Of a DNA stretch of 38,405 nucleotides, positions 9,529 through 17,493 are shown piece after piece; the stretch's first letter is position 1; the number at the start of each line of letters is the position of its first letter. Position numbers and translations under genes: made by a program. Source of the DNA: Sphingobacteriia bacterium (GTDB lineage: Bacteria > Bacteroidota > Bacteroidia > Bacteroidales > 4484-276); the NCBI GenBank assembly GCA_009930115.1, contig RZYY01000014.1:1-38405 (forward strand), written 5' to 3'. A model generated the notes under the pieces. The model worked only from the letters and a program-made list of their open reading frames with translations. It did not search any database and was not told the origin of the DNA.

Positions 9529-12500
9529 TTATATGTTTACATTAAAACCAAAAATATAGGTGCGTGCTGCAGGATAAAATCCATCATCAAACCCTGAACC
9601 TATAGGAGCTCCGCTTGATGCAGCGGGATCATATCCCTGGTATTTCGTGATGGTAAACAGGTTGTTGATGGCAAAATAGAAACGAACTTCCTGGATGCCG
9701 ATTTTGGTCGTGGTTGCTTCGGGGATGCGGTATCCCAGCACCATTCTTTGCATCCTGAGGTAAGAACCGTCTTCGACATAAAAATCAGAAAAAATGTTGT
9801 TGGCGGTGGCAGCAGTAGTTACTCTTGGCACTTCGTTACTTGTACCTGCACCTGTCCATCTGTCCATTACATAACTCATCCTGTTGACGTTGGGCTGTGT
9901 GCGTTCGTAATTTCTTACGATCTCATTGCCAAGGCTTGCAAAAGCGTAAGCTGTAAAATCAAAGTTTTTGTATTTCAGGGTTAAATTCAAACCCATAATG
10001 GATGCCGGGATTGGACTGCCGATATTGGTTCTGTCTGCTGAACTGATAGCGCCGTCCTTATTCGTATCAACGTATCTGATATCTCCAGGCTGGGCTTCTG
10101 CACCAAGGGCAATCTGTGAAGGATGAGCATCAACTTCAGCCTGCGACTGGAAAATTCCATCGGTCTGATAACCGTAAAAATAGCCTATCGGAAGACCAAC
10201 TTCCATGCGTGCGGGCAACGGCTGTCCTACGCCGAAACTTCCTCCTTCCACAAAACCGGTTCCATTGTTAACTTCCAAGACTTCGTTGTTGAGCAATGTG
10301 AAATTATAATTAACCTGGTAGCTGAAATCTTTTCCAACCATTCCGCGATAGCCTGCTGAAAATTCAAAACCACTGTTGCGAACGGTGCCTGCATTGGCAG
10401 TGGGTGGCGCTGCACCCGGGGCTGCTGTTCCGAAAATTCCTGATACCGGTATATTGCTGATTAACAAGTCCTGCGTAGTCTTGATGAAATAGTCTGCCAT
10501 AAACTCGATCCGGTCGTTGAAATAGTTAAGATCAAAACCGATGTCAAATTGTTCTGACTGTTCCCATTTAATGCTGGGGTTTGCAAGCGGGCCAATTGCT
10601 CTGCCATTGACAAGCTGACCATTTAAAACATAGGTTCCTTCCCCGTTTAAGGTAGAGATATAGCGGTAGTCACCTATTTTGTCGGAACCCAGCCTGCCGT
10701 AACTTAGTCTGAACTTCAGCAGATTCAGATTTTTGTATTTCTCCATGAATGCTTCGTCAGAGATAATCCAGCCGAGTGTAGCCGAGGGGAAATAGGCTAC
10801 TGTATTTTCGGGTCCGAACTTGGTTGAAGCATCCCGTCTCATCATCACCGAAGCGAGGTATTTACCTTTATAATCGTACTGAGCCCGGGCAAAGTAAGAG
10901 AGTCTGCGCTGGTCATAAGTATAGGACCCGGTTGATTTTGAATCTACCAGTCCGTTGGCCAGGCTAATGTCTGCAAAATCCCAGGAGTTATTGGGGATAT
11001 CATATCCTGTTGCATTCAAATTATCACCATAGGTTTTGAAAATGGTCGTACCTGCCGTCCCTGTAATATGGTGTGTATTATTAAAGGTGTTGTCATAGGT
11101 AACAAATGCGTCAAAAGTATAATCATTGAAATTGTCGCGGCTTTGATAAACGCTGCTGCGGGTGATATCAAATACTTTTCCGCCGTAATCAAATTCTTTC
11201 GAGAAAGATTTGTATTTTGCTGTTGTGGAATTAAATCCGATCCTTGCAGTTGCCGTAAAATGTTTGGCAAAACTTGCATCCAGACCCACATTACCGTTCC
11301 ATTTGTTCAGGTTATAATCATTAAAGGTATTGGCGACCTGTTGCAAAGGATTGATAATTTCAATCCCGAGATTTGAAGGAGCCAGGAAATAATCACCTCC
11401 GGGCTGATAAACGGGCACGGTAGAAGGCATATTCACAGCGTTGAACAGGACCGAGCCAAGACCAAAGTCGTTGAATGACTTACGGTTGATGTAGGTATAG
11501 GTTAAGGTGGTATTCACTTTAAGCCAATTGGTGAGATCTGCACCTAAAGCCATACGGGCCGTATTTCGCGAAAAACCTGATTTATCTCCTCCTATAATCC
11601 CTTCCTGGCGGAGATCTGAAGCGCTAAGGGAGTAATTCATATTGCTCGATCCTCCGGAAATCCTGACATTGTTGTCCATGAGAGGAGAAGTTTGAAAAAG
11701 TTCTTTTTGCCAGTCGGTGCCTTCACCAAGACCTGCAACATTTGGAAATGGTAATTCCTGACCATTGGCTGCGTAGCTTTCATTTAGTATCACTGCATAT
11801 TCGGAGGCATTCAGCAATGGCAGCATGCGGGTTGTCTCCTGCATTCCAAATGAACTGTTAATATCCACTTTGGTAGGCATATCCCGCTTACCGCTTTTGG
11901 TGGTAACGAGAATAATCCCATTGGCTCCAACTGTTCCGTAAATTGCTGCCTGGGCATCCTTGAGCACTGTAATGGTTTCGATGTCGTTGGGATTCAGCGT
12001 GTTTAAATCACCCTGATAACCATCGATGATCACTACCGGAGAAGCATCACCATTAGTTGAAATTCCTCTGATTCTTATGTCCAGTCCTGCCCCCGGAGCT
12101 CCGGATTGTGGGGTAACGTTTACACCGGTGATTGTTCCCTGCAAGGCTTCTTCAACTTTCACAGGTTTTAGCTTTTCGATGGTGTTTGAACCTACGGTGG
12201 AAACAGCGCCGGTTAAATCTTTTTTCTTGACCGCACCGTAACCGATTACAACCACCTCATCCAAACCGGTGGCTTCCAGTTCCATCGTAATATCAATGAC
12301 CAATTGTCCGCTATACTGAACCTCAACGGTTTTCATTCCGATGAACGAAAACGAAATTGTTGATTCAGCAGGGACATCTGTCAGCGTGTAGGCACCATTA
12401 ATATCGGTTGTAGTACCAATAAAGGTGCCTTTGACCAAAACGGTTACTCCCGGTATCGGAAGTCCGTCTTCTGCTGCGATTACAACCCCGGTCAGCCTGC

Positions 12501-12576
12501 TTTGCTGAGCTTGCGTCTGGTGACCCGCAAACAGGATCATAATCAGCAAAATCAGAAACGTAATGTTCTTTTGCAT
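9529..12576 (-). CDS. SusC/RagA family TonB-dependent outer-membrane transporter
   Basis: 1015 aa; CarboxypepD-reg-like N-terminus (VVIAAEDGLPIPGVTVLVKGT), plug motif GYGAVKKKDLTGAVSTV, IRIRGISTNGDASPVVIIDGYQGD, VLKDAQAAIYGTVGANGIILVTTKSGK; beta-barrel C-terminus. Confidence 0.98.
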   Translation of the reverse strand: MQKNITFLILLIMILFAGHQTQAQQSRLTGVVIAAEDGLPIPGVTVLVKGTFIGTTTDINGAYTLTDVPAESTISFSFIGMKTVEVQYSGQLVIDITMELEATGLDEVVVIGYGAVKKKDLTGAVSTVGSNTIEKLKPVKVEEALQGTITGVNVTPQSGAPGAGLDIRIRGISTNGDASPVVIIDGYQGDLNTLNPNDIETITVLKDAQAAIYGTVGANGIILVTTKSGKRDMPTKVDINSSFGMQETTRMLPLLNASEYAVILNESYAANGQELPFPNVAGLGEGTDWQKELFQTSPLMDNNVRISGGSSNMNYSLSASDLRQEGIIGGDKSGFSRNTARMALGADLTNWLKVNTTLTYTYINRKSFNDFGLGSVLFNAVNMPSTVPVYQPGGDYFLAPSNLGIEIINPLQQVANTFNDYNLNKWNGNVGLDASFAKHFTATARIGFNSTTAKYKSFSKEFDYGGKVFDITRSSVYQSRDNFNDYTFDAFVTYDNTFNNTHHITGTAGTTIFKTYGDNLNATGYDIPNNSWDFADISLANGLVDSKSTGSYTYDQRRLSYFARAQYDYKGKYLASVMMRRDASTKFGPENTVAYFPSATLGWIISDEAFMEKYKNLNLLKFRLSYGRLGSDKIGDYRYISTLNGEGTYVLNGQLVNGRAIGPLANPSIKWEQSEQFDIGFDLNYFNDRIEFMADYFIKTTQDLLISNIPVSGIFGTAAPGAAPPTANAGTVRNSGFEFSAGYRGMVGKDFSYQVNYNFTLLNNEVLEVNNGTGFVEGGSFGVGQPLPARMEVGLPIGYFYGYQTDGIFQSQAEVDAHPSQIALGAEAQPGDIRYVDTNKDGAISSADRTNIGSPIPASIMGLNLTLKYKNFDFTAYAFASLGNEIVRNYERTQPNVNRMSYVMDRWTGAGTSNEVPRVTTAATANNIFSDFYVEDGSYLRMQRMVLGYRIPEATTTKIGIQEVRFYFAINNLFTITKYQGYDPAASSGAPIGSGFDDGFYPAARTYIFGFNVNI

Positions 12577-12623
12577 AGATCAATAATTTAGTGATGACTT
12601 TTATGGTTTTGAAAAATTTCAGC

Positions 12624-12655
12624 CAAAGATAAGCTTATTAAGTACCTTTTTCAAA
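12624..12655 (-). promoter_or_regulatory. Bacteroidota-type promoter for the susC-led PUL operon
   Basis: Minus strand reads TTTG (12655-12652) - 20 nt - TATCTTTG (12631-12624), matching TTTG-N19-21-TAnnTTTG; ~48 nt upstream of the susC ATG. Confidence 0.75.
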
Positions 12656-12876
12656 ATAAAGGAGAACATCAAAAACTCAGCAAATTCAAAATTTCATTAC
12701 ATCAATGCCACATCAAATGAGTTATAAAACATTGTAAATCAATGTGTAAAAAATGCTTTATGATTAATTTACTTTTTCCCATTCAACAGTCTGAATCAGT
12801 CAAATGATGACTAAAATCATTCACTCCGACATATTGTTGACTGGAATCTTTTTCGGATAGAAAAAATCCGGTAATT

Positions 12877-15774
12877 TTAGTAGGAAAGAATAAAATCAGT
12901 GAGGTTAGTATCGTGGCCAATACCCAGTTTTTTGCGCAGGCGGTAACGGCTGATTTCAACTCCTCTCACCGAAATGTTCATCAATGCAGCAATTTCTTTG
13001 CTGGAAATATTAAGTCTCAGATAAGCACAGAGCTTTAATTCGCGTGGAGTGAGTTCCGGGTAGTTTTCTTTCAGTCGTTTAAGAAATTCTTCATGGACAT
13101 TTTCAAAATGGTTTTCAAAAACTTCCCACTGTTTCTCAGAGTCAATGCTGCGATTGATTTTTTTTGTGATCATGTTGATGTGGGTGACTGCGGGATGTGT
13201 GCCAAGCTCATGGGTCAATTTCCGGAGATCATTCTTAAGATTTCTCAACGATCTGCTTTTTTGGATGATTTGCATAGTGGTATTTGCCAGTTCTTTGTCC
13301 TTCTGAATTTTTTCGTTCTGAAGTTTCTCATTGCGCAATTTAATCACTTCCTGTTCTGCGATCAGTGACTCAATCTGCAATTGTTTTTCTTTTTCGATGA
13401 AAAGCTGGCGCTGTTCTTCTTCAAATGCTTTTTTGGATCGTTCGAGGCGGTAACGGATAAATCTGATCAAGGCAAGGGTCAGCAGGATTAACCCGATTAA
13501 ATATCCTGCATAGGCAAATCGGCTCAAATACCATGGGGGGTTAATGCTGAACTGGACCATTGCTGTTTCTCCTTCTACACCAAAGATATTGACTGACTTA
13601 ACTTTAAAGGTGTAATTACCATGGCTGAGGTTGGTGAATTGCCTGATGGTGTGATTGTTCCAGTCAATCCAGTCTTTGTCAAAACCCTCAAGTTGAGTCA
13701 GATAGCTGATACGTTCCGGATTTTCATAGTCGGTAGCTGCAAATTCAAACTGCAGGTGATTGTATTTGTAAGGTAGTGTTGTGCTGAAATGATCATCTGA
13801 TGGGGTTCCGTTGTACAGCACCGAGTCACCTTCCGCCAGGATTTTCATACTGCGGATAAGAGTCCTGAATGGTTTATGGTAGTTCTTTACATAGTCAGGC
13901 ATGTAATGGGCAATGCCGGTTTGGGTACCAATAAAAACATGATTATCATCAAAAGGGTAAACAAACTGAAACCACCTGATAAATTTTCCGTGCAATTCTC
14001 TGAAAGGGATTTCTACTTCTGTATAGTAGCCATCTTCTTTCAACCGGTAAACCCCGACATCGTCGGTTGTAAAATACCAAAGATTGCCATGGGAATCTTT
14101 GCGCAGAATATTCATATCGGTGCGGGTAAGGCGCGAGGTAAGGAATTCGTCCGGAACAAAATGGTCATTATTGGGATCGTAACGGTAAATACCTCTTCCG
14201 GTGGTGAAAACCGGTCTGTTGGAGATTTCAAAAACGTTGATGTTCTTGTCGGTGGGAAAACCTTGGCGGCTGTTGTAAAATTCGGTTTTTATAACACTGT
14301 CGTAAGTAGTGTTAAAATGTGTCCTGTAAACCCCTTTATATCCATGACTGATCCACAGGCTGCCCTGACCCGCATTGGCCATGTACTTCGACGATTCTTT
14401 AAATCCTTTTATTGGTATTCCCCTGGACCATTGTCCGTTTTTCTTTTCAAATTTTACCAAAAAAGTGTAAGTGCCGCAAATCACCATATTTTCCTGACCT
14501 GTAGGCCGGATAAATGTCCATCCGCCCTGAATGTCGGAAAGCAAGTCAGCCTTTTTACCATCTATAATGAATACTCCGGAATTATGACCGCAGAAAAGGT
14601 TTCCGTCAATTACTTCCAATGACCACACCTGCCCCTGTGTTCCGGGAACAAGACTGAACTTTTGATCAGCACCTCCTTTTAGAAGTTCATCCCAACTGGA
14701 ATAAAAAACTCCCTGGTTTGTTCCGAAATAGATCAGGTTGTCATGAATTACGGCTGCATAGCAAGAGCTAAGGTTGTTGTAAGTCGAAAAAAAAGTGAGC
14801 GGTGAATTGATTTCCACATAGTCAATTCCATTGTCGAGTCCGAGCCATAGATTGTCAGAGTTGTCAATTTGGAGACTCAACACCGTATTGTTCTGTAGCC
14901 CTTTGTCAATATTCATGTGCTGAATCAGACTTCCGGCCGTGTCGCAAATGATCAGCCCGTCCTGGATGGTACCAAAAGCGAGCGTGCTTTTATCGAGTGC
15001 TTGTCCGCAAAACACCTGTTTTTGTTGTAAAAGGTCAGAGGTTTGATTTTTCCATTCTGACAAACGGTTATTGCTGTATTTAAAAATCCCGTCATTTGCT
15101 GTAGCCAGCAGTAATGCATTTCCCACAGGAATGATTGACCAGAGGAGCTTTCCGTTTAGTTTTTCAGTACCTGTAGATTTAATCAGTCTGTTGTTAATCA
15201 GTTGAAAAAGACCTTCCGACTGATCGTTTACATATAAATTGCCATTGACCAGAAATGAGAAATGAAACATATCCGGTGCTTCGATGATATGAATGGTATC
15301 ATTGCGATAGATCATCAACTGATTGAATGCCTGAAAAATGATGCTTTCATTCCATTCGTATATCTTCCAGACATCTCCGAAATTTCTTTTGCTTTCGGGA
15401 AGTAATGATTGCAATGGAGAAAAGATAAGATGCCCGGAACGATTGGGCTGAAAATAACCGAATTCGTCGTACCCCCCGGCATAAATACGACCATCTGATG
15501 CAGCTTTAACGCTTCTAACCACCGTGCGCCCGGCCAGCGGGAACTTTCGCCAGCTTACTCCGTCAAACTCAAGCACCCCGTCATTGTTGGCAAAATACAT
15601 TAATCCGTTAGTCCCGATATCAATCATCCAGGTTTGTGTTCCGGCCTGATTCATCGAATTATCATAGTTTTTCACACGGGGATTCCCTATGATTTTTACC
15701 TCTGCAACTGAATTTAATGACAAATGGACAATTAGGCTTATCAACCAAGTCATTATCAAAACCTGCTTATTCAT
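12877..15774 (-). CDS. Membrane-tethered sensor/regulator: periplasmic beta-propeller + Y_Y_Y domain + TM + LuxR-type HTH (SusR-like)
   Basis: 965 aa; signal peptide; repeated propeller-like blades; Y_Y_Y-type SYLTQLEGFDKDWIDWNN...GNYTFKVKSVN; TM segment AYLIGLILLTLALIRFIRYRL; coiled coil; C-terminal LTPRELKLCAYLRLNISSKEIAALMNISVRGVEISRYRLRKKLGI. Confidence 0.92.
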   Translation of the reverse strand: MNKQVLIMTWLISLIVHLSLNSVAEVKIIGNPRVKNYDNSMNQAGTQTWMIDIGTNGLMYFANNDGVLEFDGVSWRKFPLAGRTVVRSVKAASDGRIYAGGYDEFGYFQPNRSGHLIFSPLQSLLPESKRNFGDVWKIYEWNESIIFQAFNQLMIYRNDTIHIIEAPDMFHFSFLVNGNLYVNDQSEGLFQLINNRLIKSTGTEKLNGKLLWSIIPVGNALLLATANDGIFKYSNNRLSEWKNQTSDLLQQKQVFCGQALDKSTLAFGTIQDGLIICDTAGSLIQHMNIDKGLQNNTVLSLQIDNSDNLWLGLDNGIDYVEINSPLTFFSTYNNLSSCYAAVIHDNLIYFGTNQGVFYSSWDELLKGGADQKFSLVPGTQGQVWSLEVIDGNLFCGHNSGVFIIDGKKADLLSDIQGGWTFIRPTGQENMVICGTYTFLVKFEKKNGQWSRGIPIKGFKESSKYMANAGQGSLWISHGYKGVYRTHFNTTYDSVIKTEFYNSRQGFPTDKNINVFEISNRPVFTTGRGIYRYDPNNDHFVPDEFLTSRLTRTDMNILRKDSHGNLWYFTTDDVGVYRLKEDGYYTEVEIPFRELHGKFIRWFQFVYPFDDNHVFIGTQTGIAHYMPDYVKNYHKPFRTLIRSMKILAEGDSVLYNGTPSDDHFSTTLPYKYNHLQFEFAATDYENPERISYLTQLEGFDKDWIDWNNHTIRQFTNLSHGNYTFKVKSVNIFGVEGETAMVQFSINPPWYLSRFAYAGYLIGLILLTLALIRFIRYRLERSKKAFEEEQRQLFIEKEKQLQIESLIAEQEVIKLRNEKLQNEKIQKDKELANTTMQIIQKSRSLRNLKNDLRKLTHELGTHPAVTHINMITKKINRSIDSEKQWEVFENHFENVHEEFLKRLKENYPELTPRELKLCAYLRLNISSKEIAALMNISVRGVEISRYRLRKKLGIGHDTNLTDFILSY

Positions 15775-15815
15775 GATTGAGGCTCTTCTGCTTGACGTTT
15801 AGTTTGCATGGCAAA

Positions 15816-15847
15816 TTTAGACCAAAATAGTAATTAATAGGTCTAAA
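15816..15847. promoter_or_regulatory. Inverted repeat overlapping a -7-like box upstream of the PUL regulator
   Basis: TTTAGACC-N16-GGTCTAAA, arms perfect; overlaps minus-strand TAAATTTG (15819-15812), which matches TAnnTTTG. Confidence 0.45.
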
Positions 15848-16058
15848 GGCCAAAATAATTAATTCAAAGGGTTTTGTTTTTATTCTGATCACACCCGGAG
15901 TCTTCTTATGATTTTCGAAATTAAATTTTCCGGATGTTGCTCACAATGAGGAAAGCAGGTATAATGGACAAAAAGGAGGCTAAAAACTTTTGAAACCATT
16001 ATCATTATTAACTTTGCGCAAAATCAAAATTCTTCATTAGAATTTGAAATGTAAAATG

Positions 16059-16400
16059 TTACAGCTCGGCTTTAATATCCAGCAGAAACGTTTTTAATTT
16101 TTGGAGGGTTTTAACAATTTCTACCTTGTCGATTGTGTCCTGCTTGTTTTGATTCAGTTTCTCTTTTGCTCCCTTGAGGGTGAAACCACGCTCTTTCACG
16201 AGATGATAGATTATTCTGAAATTTTCCACGTCACGGGGAGTAAAGAGGCGGTTTCCTTTTTTATTCTTTGCCGGTTGAATAATGTCAAATTCCTGTTCCC
16301 AGAAACGGATCAGCGAAGCGTTAACATTGAACATCCGGGCAACTTCGCCAATTTTGTAGAACATTTTATTATCGGAGGAAACCTTTTTCACCGTAACCAA
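16059..16400 (-). CDS. MerR-family transcriptional regulator
   Basis: YKIGEVARMFNVNASLIRFWEQEFDIIQPAKNKKGNRLFTPRDVENFRIIYHLVKERGFTLKGAKEKL. Confidence 0.93.
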   Translation of the reverse strand: MVTVKKVSSDNKMFYKIGEVARMFNVNASLIRFWEQEFDIIQPAKNKKGNRLFTPRDVENFRIIYHLVKERGFTLKGAKEKLNQNKQDTIDKVEIVKTLQKLKTFLLDIKAEL

Positions 16401-16402
16401 TT

Positions 16403-17374
16403 TTAATCCATTGTCTGAGAAGGTCTGGAGGAGAGTTCAATCATCAGTTCGTAATCTTCAGGAGTGATGTCGTTGAAGAAAAAATTTATCGGGTTAATCG
16501 GTTTATTGTTTTTCCTTACTTCGTAATGAAGATGCGGACCTGTTGATTTGCCTGTATTTCCAACCGTGGCAATGATTTGCCCTCGTTTTACGTGTTGACC
16601 GGGCCTGACTTTTATGTCTTTACAATGGGCATAGAAAGTTTCATAGTTAAAGCCGTGGTCAATAAGAACATTATTTCCGTAGTGGCTTCTGCTTTTTTCA
16701 ACCGAAACGACGATACCATCGCCGGTAGCATATATCTCAGTTCCGATTGGTGCAGAAAAATCAACGCCCTCGTGAAACTTCATTACTTTGTAAAAAGGGT
16801 CCATTCGATAACCATAATAGGAGGAAAGTCTTCGTAAATCCTTATTACTTACCGGCTGAATAGCAGGTATTGAAGCGATAAACTGGGCTTTGTTCTTGGC
16901 CATTTCGAAAACTTCATCGAAAGATTTGGATTGCACAACAAGCTGGCTGGTGATCTGGTCAATTTTTTCGGTAGTGGTTTTAAGTAAATTTGAGTAGATG
17001 TATCCATCCAGGCGGTCATACCGGTTCACTCCGCCGTAACCGGCTTTTCGCAAAGCAGATGGAACAGGTTCAGCCTCAAAAATAATTCTGTAAATGTTAT
17101 CGTCACGATCCTGCAAATCTTCAATTACTTCAGTTATTTGATCCAGTCGGTCGTTGAGTACACGATACTGGAATTCCATGTGTGAAAGTTCGCGTTTAAG
17201 AATTCGTTCTTTGGGGGAATCGTGATATTTGTATGCGATAAACAGAACCAGGATGGCGTAGAGACCTGCGGCCAGCAAATAAAACAGAAATCTTCCAAAT
17301 TTTCGCCTGAACGGGTATTTAACTATTTCAAAGGTTACAGTAACAGGATTAAAGTGATATTTCGTTTTCCCCAT
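16403..17374 (-). CDS. M23-family metallopeptidase with N-terminal TM and coiled coil
   Basis: ATG start MGKTKYHF chosen over the TTG extension to 17425; RMDPFYKVMKFHEGVDFSAPIGTEIYATGDG, YGNNVLIDHGFNYETFYAHC, TGKSTGPHLHYEV. Confidence 0.93.
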   Translation of the reverse strand: MGKTKYHFNPVTVTFEIVKYPFRRKFGRFLFYLLAAGLYAILVLFIAYKYHDSPKERILKRELSHMEFQYRVLNDRLDQITEVIEDLQDRDDNIYRIIFEAEPVPSALRKAGYGGVNRYDRLDGYIYSNLLKTTTEKIDQITSQLVVQSKSFDEVFEMAKNKAQFIASIPAIQPVSNKDLRRLSSYYGYRMDPFYKVMKFHEGVDFSAPIGTEIYATGDGIVVSVEKSRSHYGNNVLIDHGFNYETFYAHCKDIKVRPGQHVKRGQIIATVGNTGKSTGPHLHYEVRKNNKPINPINFFFNDITPEDYELMIELSSRPSQTMD

Positions 17375-17410
17375 TTGAAACTGTTTGATTGAAGAATGTT
17401 GATTAACCGC

Positions 17411-17441
17411 TGCAAAATTACCCAAAAAAACTAATTTTGCA
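17411..17441. promoter_or_regulatory. Palindromic pair of divergent -7 elements (M23 gene / alaS)
   Basis: TGCAAAATTA-CCCAAAAAAAC-TAATTTTGCA: 10-bp perfect arms, each containing TAATTTTG pointing outwards to its gene. Confidence 0.55.
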
Positions 17442-17493
17442 CCTCTTTTTTAATGTTTAGTAACGACCTGAAACATATTATATTTAATTATCT

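Noticed and set aside
13876-14622. 248-aa plus-strand ORF inside the PUL regulator
   Set aside because: Antisense shadow of a clearly coding propeller protein; low-complexity-looking translation with no recognisable motif.
17374-17425. N-terminal extension of the M23 protein (MGNFAAVNQHSSIKQFQ)
   Set aside because: Begins with TTG and overlaps the predicted -7 element; MGKTKYHF is the more plausible start.
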